Notes: generated by a model not told the origin, from the sequence alone. Positions 15,696 to 24,656 are shown, counted from the first letter of the stretch. The stretch is 34,398 bases of DNA from DALYJJ01 sp031969915 (GCA_031969915.1 DALYJJ010000060.1:1-34398), one strand, 5' to 3'. Program-made: numbers and translations.

Positions 15696-16454
15696 CTAGA
15701 GGTTGACGAAAATCCGCGTCACGATCAGGTTCACGACGAAGATCCAGATGGAGGCGACGACCACGGCCTGAGTGGTCGCGCGGCCGACGCCCTGGGTGCC
15801 GCCGGTGGTGCGGAGACCATAGTGGCAGCCGACCAGCGCGATGATGAGCGCAAAGAGGAGAGGCTTGATGAGCCCCTGGCTAAGGTCGTTGTATTCGAGG
15901 ATGCGCCAGGCGTTGTTCCAAAACTGGGAGGTGGTGGTGAGGGCGAGGAGGGGCACGGAGACCAGGTAGCCGCCGACCAGGCCGACGAAGTCGGCGACGA
16001 TGGTGAGCAAGGGCAGCATGGTCGCGGAGGCGATGAGACGCGGCTTGACGAGTTTCTGCAGGGGGTCCGTGCCGAGCGCGCGCATGGCGTCGATCTGCTC
16101 GGTGACCTTCATGGAACCGAGTTCGCTGGCCATGCCGGAACCGTTCCGGCCGGCTACCAGAAGCGAAGTGAGGACCGGTCCGAGTTCGCGCACCAGGGTG
16201 ATGGCCACGATGGAGCCGACCTGCCCCTGGGCGCCGTACTGCGAGAGGGCGCGGGACATCTGGAGCGCCATCACGGCCCCGCTGAAGAAGCCCGTCAGCA
16301 GGACGATGGGCATGCTGCCCACGCCGATGATGTCCATCTGCTGGAGGATGTCGTAGCCGTAATGCGGGCGCCTGGGCAGGTTACGGACGGTTCGGTAAGT
16401 AACCAGGAAGAACTCTTGAAAGGTTTGTATAGGCGACTTCAGGAAGTCGAGCAA
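15696..16454 (-). CDS. mlaE: MlaE-family permease of the MCE lipid transporter
   Basis: This 252-residue inner-membrane permease starts the mlaE-mlaF-mlaD operon. Family hallmarks include the amphipathic N-terminal helix, 'LLTGFFSGAVMALQ', 'VRELGPVLTSLLVAGRNGSGMASELGSMKVTEQIDAM' (split here by description only: Glu-Leu-Gly-Pro then Gly-Arg-Asn-Gly-Ser), and 'GTDPLQKLVKPRLIA'. About five to six membrane helices follow. The start is TTG at 16454, preceded by AAGGA eight bases upstream and by an in-frame TAA, so no ATG alternative exists without losing the first helix. It points away from the P1 peptidase gene, 45 bases apart. No MlaB STAS or MlaC gene is nearby. Confidence 0.93.
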   Translation of the reverse strand: MLDFLKSPIQTFQEFFLVTYRTVRNLPRRPHYGYDILQQMDIIGVGSMPIVLLTGFFSGAVMALQMSRALSQYGAQGQVGSIVAITLVRELGPVLTSLLVAGRNGSGMASELGSMKVTEQIDAMRALGTDPLQKLVKPRLIASATMLPLLTIVADFVGLVGGYLVSVPLLALTTTSQFWNNAWRILEYNDLSQGLIKPLLFALIIALVGCHYGLRTTGGTQGVGRATTQAVVVASIWIFVVNLIVTRIFVNL

Positions 16455-16499
16455 ACGGGAGGTTCCTTACCTCCACCGATGCTACCATACGGCTGAGAT

Positions 16500-17462
16500 A
16501 TGAAAGGCCTGACCGACATTCCAGGCATTCGCGTGGGGCACGCGTCCGATTACGAGGGCATCACGGGCTGCACCGCGATCCTGTGCGAGCAGGGAGCGGT
16601 GGCGGGTGTGGATGTGCGGGGTTCGGCGTCGGGCACGGAGGAGTTGGAGGTGCTCAGCCCGTTGCACGTCACGTCCCATATCCACGCGGTGGTGTTGGCG
16701 GGCGGGTCGGCGTTTGGGCTGGAGGCGGCGTCGGGAGTGCGGCGCTACCTGGAGGCGAAGGGTGTGGGCTTCGACGTGGGCGTGACCAAGGTTCCCCTGG
16801 TGCCTTCGGCGATCCTGTTCGACCTTGGGATCGGCAAGGCGAGTGCGCGCCCGACGCGGGAGATGGGCGAGGCGGCGGCGGCGGCGGCGGCGAGCGACGG
16901 CCCGGTGAAAGAAGGGAACGTGGGCGCGGGTACGGGAGCCACGGTGGGCAAGATCCGCGGGATGAAGAACGCGATGAAGGGCGGCGTGGGAACGTACACG
17001 GTGGAGTTGGGGGGAGCGCGGGTGTCGGCGCTGGCGGCGGTGAACGCGTTCGGAGACATCCGGGATCCGGAGACGGGCGCGATTGTGGCCGGGGCGCGTC
17101 AGGAGGGGGGCTTCGCGGATACGGTGAAGGCGATGAAGGCGGGCGCGCGGGGCGGCTTCGCCACGCGGTCGAATACGACGCTGGTGGTGGTGGCCACCGA
17201 CGCGCGGCTGACCAAGCCGCAGGCCGCCAAGCTCGCACAGTTCGGCCAGCAGGGCGTGGTGCGGACGCTCTCGCCCGCGAACACGATGTCGGACGGCGAC
17301 ACGGTGTTCGCGCTCTCCGTGGGCGCGGCGGAGGCGAACATCAACACGCTGGGGGTGGCCGCGGCGGAGGCGGTGGCGAAGGCGATCGTGCGGGCCGTGC
17401 GGGCGGCGGAAACGCTGGGCGGAGTGCCGGGGCTGGCCTCAGTGGGCCAGGATCGGAAGTAG
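16500..17462 (+). CDS. P1-family (S58, DmpA-like) peptidase
   Basis: This 320-residue protein belongs to the self-processing aminopeptidases/amidases related to DmpA and ornithine acetyltransferase. Characteristic segments are TDIPGIRVGH (5-14), 'TGCTAILCE' (22-30), 'VVLAGGSAFGLEAASGV' (64-80), 'GNVGAGTGATVGK' (139-151) and SNTTLVVVATDA (224-235). In the family, autocleavage occurs before a Ser/Thr in the last segment, here Thr226 or Thr227, whose new N-terminus becomes the nucleophile. No signal peptide is present. The 3' end overlaps the convergent DUF4380-like gene by 24 bases. A run of GCG codons at about 16871-16888 encodes a poly-Ala helix. Confidence 0.9.
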   Translation: MKGLTDIPGIRVGHASDYEGITGCTAILCEQGAVAGVDVRGSASGTEELEVLSPLHVTSHIHAVVLAGGSAFGLEAASGVRRYLEAKGVGFDVGVTKVPLVPSAILFDLGIGKASARPTREMGEAAAAAAASDGPVKEGNVGAGTGATVGKIRGMKNAMKGGVGTYTVELGGARVSALAAVNAFGDIRDPETGAIVAGARQEGGFADTVKAMKAGARGGFATRSNTTLVVVATDARLTKPQAAKLAQFGQQGVVRTLSPANTMSDGDTVFALSVGAAEANINTLGVAAAEAVAKAIVRAVRAAETLGGVPGLASVGQDRK

Positions 17463-18401
17463 GGCGCGGTCGAGTTCAACGTCCGTCCACCGCTCCACTT
17501 TGACGCCGCGGTGCAGGCTCCAGCGTTCGATGTGCTCGACGGCCTGGCCGGGGGCGAGCCTGGTCATGGGCCCCATGGTTTCGATTTCGAGCATGCCGGC
17601 GTTGGTGAAAGTCTGATACGACGTGCCGAAGTCCGGGTGCCGCGAAGACTCGGCGGGCTTGTACCGTTTCAGAAAGGCATCGCCTCCCAACAGGTAGGCG
17701 CCCCAGGTGTCGGCGTTCCAGTGGCCCACTTTCTGGGGGGTCTTGGCGTTCCGGTCCTGCTTCAGCCCGATGTACTTGCTGGTGAAAATCCAGCGCGGAT
17801 CGCTGAGGTCGGTGTAGGGCCACATCACGAGCGGGTTCGCGGGCGCGAGGTCCTTGGGATGCGTTCCCCGCGGAGGCAAGCCCGTGAGGCCGACGCCGCC
17901 GGGCGCCATCATGGTCAACGCCCAGGCGGCGAACTCGAGCGGCATCGCGGAGCGGTTCCGCAGCCGGTGAATCACGTCCACCTTTGAGCCGCTCGCGGCC
18001 ATCTTCACGACGATCTGCTTCTCGACGCCGGTGAGCGGCTCGACGGGCTGGGTCGCTTCGAGACCGTCCGGCGTGACGGTGATTTTTACGGGGCCGTTAT
18101 CGGGCGCGTAGGTGTAAACGGGGTCCTCGGGGCCGATCCAGATCCGGTGGCCGCCGCGTGCCTGCCACTCCTTTTCGCCGCTTGTGCCGAGGCCTTCTTT
18201 GAACTCGGCGAAGAAGTTCTGTCCGCCCACGAAGGCGTAGCGCATGATGCGCGGCCCGATGTCGGAAGTGACGACGAGTTCCACCTCGCCGTTGGTGACG
18301 CGGTAGCAGTTCGGCCAGCCTTGGTAGGCGGTCTTCTCAACCTTCACAGCGGCGCTTAGAGACATGGCGATCACCAGGGGAAGACAGGCAGTGCGTACCA
18401 T
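17439..18401 (-). CDS. Exported DUF4380-like (galactose-mutarotase-fold) protein
   Basis: The 320-residue product has a signal peptide (residues 1-18, MVRTACLPLVIAMSLSAA). The body resembles DUF4380 and related aldose-1-epimerase-like beta-sandwich proteins: 'NCYRVTNGEVELVVTSDIGPRI' near the N-terminus, 'GGHRIWIGPEDP' (about 103-114), 'FAAWALTMMAPGG' and 'ERWSLHRGVKVERWTD' near the end. Such proteins probably bind carbohydrate in the periplasm, but no enzymatic activity is established. It starts nine bases after the upstream TPR gene's stop, so it is likely co-transcribed with it. Its last 24 bases overlap the convergent peptidase gene. Confidence 0.75.
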   Translation of the reverse strand: MVRTACLPLVIAMSLSAAVKVEKTAYQGWPNCYRVTNGEVELVVTSDIGPRIMRYAFVGGQNFFAEFKEGLGTSGEKEWQARGGHRIWIGPEDPVYTYAPDNGPVKITVTPDGLEATQPVEPLTGVEKQIVVKMAASGSKVDVIHRLRNRSAMPLEFAAWALTMMAPGGVGLTGLPPRGTHPKDLAPANPLVMWPYTDLSDPRWIFTSKYIGLKQDRNAKTPQKVGHWNADTWGAYLLGGDAFLKRYKPAESSRHPDFGTSYQTFTNAGMLEIETMGPMTRLAPGQAVEHIERWSLHRGVKVERWTDVELDRALLPILAH

Positions 18402-18410
18402 CGGGGCCCA

Positions 18411-20054
18411 TTATTTCATCAATTCGCGGGCGCGCTTTGCGTCTTCGGCCGCGCCGGCGGCGTCGCCCAGTCTGGCCTTCGCCACACCCCGGTTGTGATA
18501 GGCGTTGGCGTACTTCGGGTTCGCTTCAATGGCGGCGTCGAAATCGGCGAGCGCCTTCCGGTAGTCCTTCTTCTGGAGGTAGAGGAAGCCGCGGCCGTTG
18601 CGCGCCAGGGCGTGGTTGGGATCGGCCTCGATGGCTTGATCGAACGCCGCCAGGGCCTCCTCGCGCTTGCCGGCCTGCAGCAGCTTGCGGGCTTCTCTCT
18701 GGAGATCCTCGGCGGAGGCGCCGGGGCGGGCCGGCCTCGCGGGAGTGGGAGCGGGAGCGGGAGCGGGAGCGGGAGCCGGAGGAGGCGCAGGGGCCTCGAC
18801 CTTGGGAGGTTCCGGAGCCACTTCGACGACCACGGGCGGCGGAGGCGGCGGAGGCGGCTCGGGCGGCTTGGCCAGGGCCAGGATCTGTTGCTCGGCTTTG
18901 GCCAGCACGTCCTTAGCTTCCGCGGAATCGGGCCGCAGCCGCAGAGCCTCTTTCAGATCTTCCACGGCGTTCTGATACTTGCCGGTGAGGAAGTAGGCGC
19001 TGCCGCGGGCGAGCCAAGCTTCGGGTTTCTTGGGATCGATCTTGATCGCCTGGGTGCGATCGGCAATCCCCTTCTCGTGATCGTTCAGCGCGTGATAGGA
19101 CCCGCCGCGCGCGATCCAGGCGTCGGCGTTTCCGGGTTCGAGCCGGACGGCCTCATTGCGATCTTCGAGCGCCTTCTGATGCTGGCCCAGCTCAGCGAAC
19201 GCGGCGCCGCGAGCCAGATAGAGGCGCGTGTCCTTCGGCGCGGCTTTGACGGCCACCGAGAGGTCCTCCACTGCGTTGCCCAACTTGCCCAGGCGCTGGT
19301 AGGCCTGGCCGCGCAGCGCGTACGCCTCGCCCGGTTCGGGCTTCAGTTGAATGGCGCGGTCGAAGTTGGGGACGGCCTTGTCGAACTGTCCGAGCTGCCC
19401 GTAGGCGAAACCGCGATTCAGCCAGGCGTCGGCCAGGTCGGGCTTCAACTGGATGGCGCGGTCGAGGTCGTCGATGGCGTCGCGAAACTTCCCCAGTGCG
19501 AGCAGCGACGCGCCGCGATTCTTCCAGGGCTCGGGATCGTCGAGCCGCAGCTTCTTGGCCTTCTCGAAATCCTCGGCGGCCTCGGCGTGCCTGCCCATCG
19601 CCGCGCGAACCAGCCCGCGGGCGTTGTAGGTCTGGCTGCGTTCGAGTTTCAGGGCCACCGCGCGGTCGTAGTCCGCGAGCGCCTCGCCCAGGCGGTTGAG
19701 GCCAAAGAACGCGTCGCCGCGGAACTGATACGCTTCGGCGTCTTCCGGGCGGTACCAGAGCGCTTCACTCAGATCCTGGGCCGCCTCGTCGAACTTCTTC
19801 AAAGCCAGGTGGGCTTTGCCGCGCTGGCGCCAGGCCAGGGCGTTCTTCGGGTCGGCGGCCACGGCCTCGCCGTAGAGCGCGTGGGCCTGTTCGGCCTGTC
19901 CGGCGCTCTCCATCTTGAGCGCCTGCTGGTAGAGCCGCTCGGACTTCCTGGGATCGGGCTTGGGCGGCTTGGGCGGTTTCTGCTCCTTCTGGGCGGCGGC
20001 AAAGCCGGCCAGCAAGACCAAGGCGGCGAGAACACGACAAATCGGCGCAAGCAT
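18411..20054 (-). CDS. Exported TPR-repeat protein with Ala/Pro-rich linker
   Basis: The protein has 547 residues. A signal peptide (1-21) sends it to the periplasm. About ten classical 34-residue TPRs follow (residues 37-385), each with the 'A..W..RG.A...LG....A..D...A..L.P' pattern. A linker rich in Pro, Val and Ala (about 395-440) includes the hexanucleotide-encoded run of Ala-Pro, and three more TPRs close the protein (about 445-545). It is a protein-interaction scaffold; partners are unknown. It is divergent from the histidine kinase gene with only 34 bases between the starts, and is followed by the DUF4380-like gene. Confidence 0.85.
   Translation of the reverse strand: MLAPICRVLAALVLLAGFAAAQKEQKPPKPPKPDPRKSERLYQQALKMESAGQAEQAHALYGEAVAADPKNALAWRQRGKAHLALKKFDEAAQDLSEALWYRPEDAEAYQFRGDAFFGLNRLGEALADYDRAVALKLERSQTYNARGLVRAAMGRHAEAAEDFEKAKKLRLDDPEPWKNRGASLLALGKFRDAIDDLDRAIQLKPDLADAWLNRGFAYGQLGQFDKAVPNFDRAIQLKPEPGEAYALRGQAYQRLGKLGNAVEDLSVAVKAAPKDTRLYLARGAAFAELGQHQKALEDRNEAVRLEPGNADAWIARGGSYHALNDHEKGIADRTQAIKIDPKKPEAWLARGSAYFLTGKYQNAVEDLKEALRLRPDSAEAKDVLAKAEQQILALAKPPEPPPPPPPPVVVEVAPEPPKVEAPAPPPAPAPAPAPAPTPARPARPGASAEDLQREARKLLQAGKREEALAAFDQAIEADPNHALARNGRGFLYLQKKDYRKALADFDAAIEANPKYANAYHNRGVAKARLGDAAGAAEDAKRARELMK
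18742..18780. repeat. Hexanucleotide tandem repeat encoding an Ala-Pro linker
   Basis: About five to six copies of GGAGCG (plus-strand view) occur in tandem inside the TPR gene and encode an alternating Ala-Pro stretch. Copy changes would keep the frame, so linker length could vary by slippage. Confidence 0.7.
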
Positions 20055-20088
20055 GTTTTACATAGTATGATGCAGTCGAGAAGTTCGT

Positions 20089-21414
20089 ATGACGCCCCCG
20101 TCGCCAACGCGGCGGCTCCTGGTGGGACTCGGAGTAACTCTGGCTGCCGTTGCGGTGTTTTCGTTGTACGCCCTCTTTCAAATCCAAGGGCTGCGGCGGC
20201 TGCAGAGCGAAACGGTTGACCGAAACCACAAGGACTCGCTCCAACTGGTCCGCATCCAGAACAACCTGCATGCGCTGGCGCTCTCCATGCGCGACATGAT
20301 CGAAGGCCGCAATCCGTATCCGCTGGACGCCTACCAGGCCGAGTTCCAGCGGCTCCGGGCGGACCTGGATGACGCGCTCCGCCTGGAGGGGGAACTGTCG
20401 CCGGCCGAGCGGACGCCCGCGCAGGCCGAAAGCCTGCGGCTTTCGGCGGCCGCGTTCTGGGAAGGCGTGGACGCGATGTTCCAAGCGGCGCGCGAAGGAC
20501 GCGAGAAGGAAGCGCGGGAGATTGTGCGGAACCGTCTGCTGATGCAGCAGGCGGCGTTGACCACCACCATCGCGCGTCTCCTGGTGGCCAACAACGACGC
20601 GGAGGAGCGGGCAGCGGCGGAGATCGCGAAGATCTACCAGGGGGTGGAACGGAGCATCTACCGGTTCCTGGCGGCCGCGCTCGGGGCGATCGCGGTGACC
20701 AGCCTGGTGATCATCCGCGCCAACCGGCGCATCTTCGACCAACTCGCGTCGCTCTCCACGCAGCGGCAGACGCTGGCGCGCAAGCTGATCTCGGTACAGG
20801 AAGACCTGTTCCGCTCGATGTCGCGCGAACTGCACGACGAGTTCGGCCAGATCCTCACCGCGGTGGGCGCGATCCTGAGCCGGGCGGAAAAGAAGGGGCT
20901 GCCGGAGGACTCGCCGCTGCGGGGGGACCTGCGGGAGGTTCGCGAGGTGGCGCACCAGACGCTCGAGAAACTGCGCAGCGTATCCCAGACTCTGCACCCG
21001 AACGTGCTCGACGATTTCGGACTGGAGAAGACTTTGGAATGGTACGTGGGCCAGGTCCGCAAGCAGACCGGCCTCGCGGTGCAGTATGAACGTAAGGGCG
21101 ACGCTCCGCCGGTGCCGGACGAGATCGCAATCCACGTGTACCGGATCGTGCAGGAGTCGCTGAACAACGTGGCGCGGCACGCCGGGGTGACGGAGGCGGC
21201 ATTGCGTGTCACCTTTCACCCGGGCGGGCTCTCTCTGGAAGTGGAGGATCATGGCAAAGGAATGCCGGAGTGGCGCAATGGAGCGGGCGGGCTGGGGTTG
21301 GTGGCGATGCGGGAGCGGGCGGAGTTGATGGGCGGCTCGCTCCGATTCGAACGGCCCATGGAAGGTGGTACCAGAGTCAGCCTGGAAGTTCCGTTAGGAA
21401 GGGTCTTCGTATGA
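20089..21414 (+). CDS. NarL-type sensor histidine kinase
   Basis: This 441-residue membrane kinase has a helix at about 10-30, a helical periplasmic sensor (31-190) of four-helix-bundle type, a second helix at about 192-209, and a cytosolic core. The HisKA_3 segment SRELHDEFGQ carries the phospho-acceptor His249. The ATPase domain has an N box VQESLNNVARHAG (354-366), G1 EDHGKGM (386-392) and G2 GLGLVAMRER (401-410). It should phosphorylate the response regulator encoded next, whose ATG overlaps its stop (21411-21414). The signal is unknown; the sensor has no named domain. Confidence 0.93.
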   Translation: MTPPSPTRRLLVGLGVTLAAVAVFSLYALFQIQGLRRLQSETVDRNHKDSLQLVRIQNNLHALALSMRDMIEGRNPYPLDAYQAEFQRLRADLDDALRLEGELSPAERTPAQAESLRLSAAAFWEGVDAMFQAAREGREKEAREIVRNRLLMQQAALTTTIARLLVANNDAEERAAAEIAKIYQGVERSIYRFLAAALGAIAVTSLVIIRANRRIFDQLASLSTQRQTLARKLISVQEDLFRSMSRELHDEFGQILTAVGAILSRAEKKGLPEDSPLRGDLREVREVAHQTLEKLRSVSQTLHPNVLDDFGLEKTLEWYVGQVRKQTGLAVQYERKGDAPPVPDEIAIHVYRIVQESLNNVARHAGVTEAALRVTFHPGGLSLEVEDHGKGMPEWRNGAGGLGLVAMRERAELMGGSLRFERPMEGGTRVSLEVPLGRVFV

Positions 21415-22046
21415 CCAAGAGCGACATCACGGTGCTGCTGGTGGACGACCACGCCCTGGTGCGGCGCGGCTTCCGCCGCATTCTGGAGGATGAACCGGGA
21501 ATCCATGTGGTGGGCGAGGCGGCCAACGGCCTGGAAGCGATCGAGATGGCGCAGCGGTTCCGCCCCCGGGTGATCGTGATGGACATGTCGATGCCCGAGC
21601 TGGACGGTGTGCAGGCGACGATCGAGATCCTGAAGAAAGTGCCCGACGCGGGGATCCTGATCCTGAGCATGTACGGCGAGGAAGGCTATGTTCGCAACGC
21701 GCTGGAGGCGGGCGCGCGCGGCTACATTCTGAAGAGCGCGATCGAGCTTGACCTCACGGTGGCGGTGCGGGAGGTTTCGGAAGGAAAGCAGCATCTGGGC
21801 CCCGGGGTGAACCCGCCCTCGGCGAAGCGGGCGGACGACAATTACGACCGGCTGACGAACCGGGAGAAGCAGGTGCTGCAGCTCATCGCCCAGGGCCACT
21901 CGAACAAGGAGATCGCGGGCCTGCTCAGTCTGAGCGTGAACACGGTTTCGGTTCATCGCGCGAACCTGATGGAGGCTCTGAACATTCATCGCACGGCGGA
22001 CCTGGTGCGGTACGCGATGAAGAAGGGACTGGTGACGCCGTCGTGA
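21411..22046 (+). CDS. NarL/FixJ-family response regulator
   Basis: The protein has 211 residues. The receiver domain (6-122) has the acidic pair Asp12-Asp13, phospho-acceptor Asp58 in VIVMDMSMPELDG, and Lys108. A LuxR-type helix-turn-helix follows (about 146-208) with LTNREKQVLQLIAQGHSNKEIA as its start and NTVSVHRANLMEAL as the recognition region. The chosen ATG at 21411 overlaps the kinase stop; an upstream in-frame extension inside the kinase gene would add non-homologous residues. Its own stop overlaps the GTG of the downstream exported propeller gene, so the three are a coupled unit. Target genes are not visible; autoregulation is plausible. Confidence 0.95.
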   Translation: MTKSDITVLLVDDHALVRRGFRRILEDEPGIHVVGEAANGLEAIEMAQRFRPRVIVMDMSMPELDGVQATIEILKKVPDAGILILSMYGEEGYVRNALEAGARGYILKSAIELDLTVAVREVSEGKQHLGPGVNPPSAKRADDNYDRLTNREKQVLQLIAQGHSNKEIAGLLSLSVNTVSVHRANLMEALNIHRTADLVRYAMKKGLVTPS

Positions 22047-23698
22047 GCCTGACGCGGCGGAGCCTGCTGTCCGGCGCGGCCGCGCTGCTGGCGCAAGCGC
22101 CCCCGGCGGGCTTCCGCTTCACGGACGTGACCCAGGCGGCGGGCCTCGCGTACCGCCACAACACCGGCGCCTTCGGCCGCAAGTACCTGCCGGAAACGCT
22201 CGGCCCGGGCTGCGTCTTCTTCGATTACGACAACGACGGCTGGCAGGACATCCTGATCGTGAATGGGATGGATTGGCCCGGCCACAAGCGCGCGCGCACC
22301 ACGTTGCGGCTGTACCGGAACAACCGCAACGGCACGTTCACGGATGTCACTCGCGCCGCGGGGCTGGAGATCGAAGTGTACGGTCTGGGCGTGGCCGCGG
22401 GCGACTTCAACAACGACGGCTTTCCCGATCTGTTCATCACCTGCCTGGGCCGGAGCCGGCTGTTGCAGAACACGGGAAAGGGTACGTTCATCGACGTCAC
22501 GCAGAAGGCGGGGCTCGGTGGGCGGGAAGGGTTCAGCAGTTCGGCGCTGTGGTTCGACTACGACCGCGACGGATTGTTGGATCTCTTCGTTGCGAACTAC
22601 GTGCGCTGGACTCCGGAGAGCGACGTGTTCTGCAGTCTCACGGGCAAGGAGAAGTCCTACTGCACGCCGGAGGCGTATCGCGGTTCGACGTGCTGGCTCT
22701 TCCGTAACCGCGGGGACGGCACGTTCGAGGATGTCACGGCCAAGGCGGGGCTGTTCGATTCCAGCTCGAAGTCGCTGGGCGTGACCATGCTTGACTACGA
22801 CCAGGACGGGTGGCCGGACCTGTTTGTGGCGAACGACACGCAGCCGAACAAGCTCTACCGTAACCAGCGGGACGGCTCATTCGCCGAGGTGGCGCTGAAG
22901 GCGGGCGTGGCGTTCAGCGAGGATGGGAAGGCGCGCGCGGGGATGGGCGTGGACGCGGCGGACTACGACAACTCGGGGATCGAGAGCCTGGTGGTCACGA
23001 ACTTCGACAATGAGATGCTCGGGCTCTACCGGGGGAATCGCGGCGGCACGTTCAGCGATCAGGCGGCGCAATCGGAGATCGGCAAGGCCACGCGGCGGAG
23101 CCTGGGCTTCGGCTGCTTCTTCTTCGATGCGGACCTGGACGGGCTGCTCGATCTGCTGGTGGTGAACGGGCATATCGACGAGAGCGTGGCGCGGGTGCGC
23201 ACCGATGTCCAGTACGCGCAGCGCCCGCACCTGTTTTTGAACCAGGGCAAGGGACGCTTCCGCGATGTGGCGGCGGAGATCGGCGGGGGCTTCGCGGCGC
23301 CGAAGGTGGGCCGGGGGGCGGCGTTTGGGGACTTCGATAACGACGGCGATCTGGACGTGTTGATCACCACCAACGGCGGGCCGGTGCACCTGTATCGCAA
23401 CGATGTGACGAGCGGTAACCGCTCGGTGCGCTTCCGCCTGGTGGGCACGAAATCGAACCGGGACGCGATCGGGGCGTCGGTGAAGATCTTCGTGGACGGC
23501 GAGAGCCGCTCGCGGACGATCAAGAGCGGATCGAGTTATCTCTCGCAAAGCGAGTTGCCGGTGACGTTCGGACTGGGGCGCCGGGACGCGATCGAGCGAG
23601 CCGTGGTTACCTGGCCCAGCGGGCGGGTGGAAGAGTTCAAGAAGCTGGCGGCGGGCAGGCGCTACGAGATCGTCGAAGGCAAAGGGATCGCGGGGTAG
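22043..23698 (+). CDS. Tat-exported FG-GAP/VCBS propeller with ASPIC-UnbV domain
   Basis: The 551-residue protein starts with GTG at 22043, overlapping the regulator's TGA. MSLTRRSLLSGAAALLAQA looks like a twin-arginine signal. Seven FG-GAP/VCBS blades follow, each with a calcium-type loop of the DxDxDG kind (FDYDNDG, GDFNNDG, FDYDRDG, LDYDQDG, ADYDNSG, FDADLDG, GDFDNDG); the fifth is degenerate. The C-terminus (about 465-545) is an ASPIC/UnbV domain: NRDAIGASVKIFVDG, SGSSYLSQSE, VTWPSGRVEEF. Such proteins are abundant in Acidobacteriota and Planctomycetes, with unknown ligands. Coupling to a two-component system suggests the propeller is part of the sensed or regulated process. Confidence 0.9.
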   Translation: MSLTRRSLLSGAAALLAQAPPAGFRFTDVTQAAGLAYRHNTGAFGRKYLPETLGPGCVFFDYDNDGWQDILIVNGMDWPGHKRARTTLRLYRNNRNGTFTDVTRAAGLEIEVYGLGVAAGDFNNDGFPDLFITCLGRSRLLQNTGKGTFIDVTQKAGLGGREGFSSSALWFDYDRDGLLDLFVANYVRWTPESDVFCSLTGKEKSYCTPEAYRGSTCWLFRNRGDGTFEDVTAKAGLFDSSSKSLGVTMLDYDQDGWPDLFVANDTQPNKLYRNQRDGSFAEVALKAGVAFSEDGKARAGMGVDAADYDNSGIESLVVTNFDNEMLGLYRGNRGGTFSDQAAQSEIGKATRRSLGFGCFFFDADLDGLLDLLVVNGHIDESVARVRTDVQYAQRPHLFLNQGKGRFRDVAAEIGGGFAAPKVGRGAAFGDFDNDGDLDVLITTNGGPVHLYRNDVTSGNRSVRFRLVGTKSNRDAIGASVKIFVDGESRSRTIKSGSSYLSQSELPVTFGLGRRDAIERAVVTWPSGRVEEFKKLAAGRRYEIVEGKGIAG

Positions 23699-23707
23699 GG
23701 ACCCGGT

Positions 23708-24644
23708 TCAGCCTTTCAAATCGCGGAAGGCCGCTTCGATTTCACGCTTCGCTTCGGGCGAGGGCACCGTGAGCGGGAGGCGGGGCGGCCCGCCGTAGTA
23801 GCCGTTGAGGTCCATCGCGTATTTCAGGCCGGGCACGCCGTGTTTGGCGGTGACCAGGTAGGCGGCGTGGCCGATGCGGTTCTGCCAGTCTTCGGCGGCC
23901 TCGGCTTCGCGGGTGCGGAAGGCCTCCCAAATGGCGATGGTCGCGTACGGGGCGGCGTTCGCGAAGGCGAGCACCGCGCCCAGTCCGATCTTCAGGTAAT
24001 GGAACTTGTCCATCANNNNNNNNNNCCGCGCCCACCGCGCCCACCAGCAGCGACGGCCAGAGGGTCGGCGCGGAACCCACCAGAACCTGGAAGCCGGGCT
24101 TCACCTCGCGGATCATCTTCATGACCTTTTCGAGGTTCCCGGAGCTCTCCTTGATGGCGATGATATTCGGATGCTCGGAGAGCGCGGCCACGGTTTCGGC
24201 GGGGATGTCGAGTCCGGTAGCCTGGGGCCAGTTGTAGATCATGAGCGGGATCTTGGATTGATCGGCCACGGAGCGGAAGTAGAGGGCCTGGGCCTCGCCG
24301 CGCTGCAAGAGGTTCCTGTAGTAATGCGGCGTGCGGACCATCGCCGCCTTGTAGCCCATGGCCGCCGCGGCGTTGGTCAACTGCACGGTTTCGCGGACGC
24401 TCTCGACGCCCGTGCCGGCGAGCAGCAACTTCTCCGGCGCCGCCCACTGGGCCACCCACTCGAACAGGTGCAGCTTCTCTTCAGTGGTGAGATAGACGCT
24501 CTCGCCGGTGGATCCGCAGACCACGTAGCCGGCGAGGCCGGTGCGGTTCCACTTCTCGACGTTGTGCTGGAGCTTGGCCTTCCAGATTTCGCCGTCGTGC
24601 GTGAACGGCGTGGCGAGGGGAGGGAAGATACCTTGGAGTTTCAT
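23708..24644 (-). CDS. Dihydrodipicolinate synthase/N-acetylneuraminate lyase family aldolase (broken by assembly gap)
   Basis: The N-terminal part (24644 down to the gap) has the family's GSTGES loop (44-49), Tyr137-Asn138 in IYNWP and Schiff-base Lys165 in AIKESSGN. The C-terminal part (from the gap to 23708) has GVPGLKYAMDLNGYYGG and 'PRLPLTVPS', as in HOGA/DHDPS-like aldolases. Ten Ns at 24016-24025 separate the halves and put them in different frames. The class I aldolase condenses or cleaves pyruvate with an aldehyde; the specific substrate is not clear and lysine synthesis is not implied by context. No Shine-Dalgarno precedes the ATG. It follows the atp terminator by 12 bases. Confidence 0.85.
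24016..24025. other. Assembly gap of ten Ns
   Basis: Ten consecutive N bases mark a scaffold join inside the aldolase gene. The number of missing or surplus bases is unknown. Left and right flanks both contain GGGCGCGG, suggesting an unresolved overlap. Confidence 0.98.
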
Positions 24645-24656
24645 AAGCAAGAAGAA

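Noticed and set aside
16871..16888. GCG trinucleotide run as a possible mobile or regulatory repeat
   Set aside because: It encodes a poly-Ala helix inside the P1 peptidase and is explained by codon use.
18495..20219. Long open frame opposite the TPR gene on the plus strand
   Set aside because: It mirrors the TPR repeats on the other strand, is Gly/Leu/Arg-rich with no family pattern, and arises from high GC codon use.
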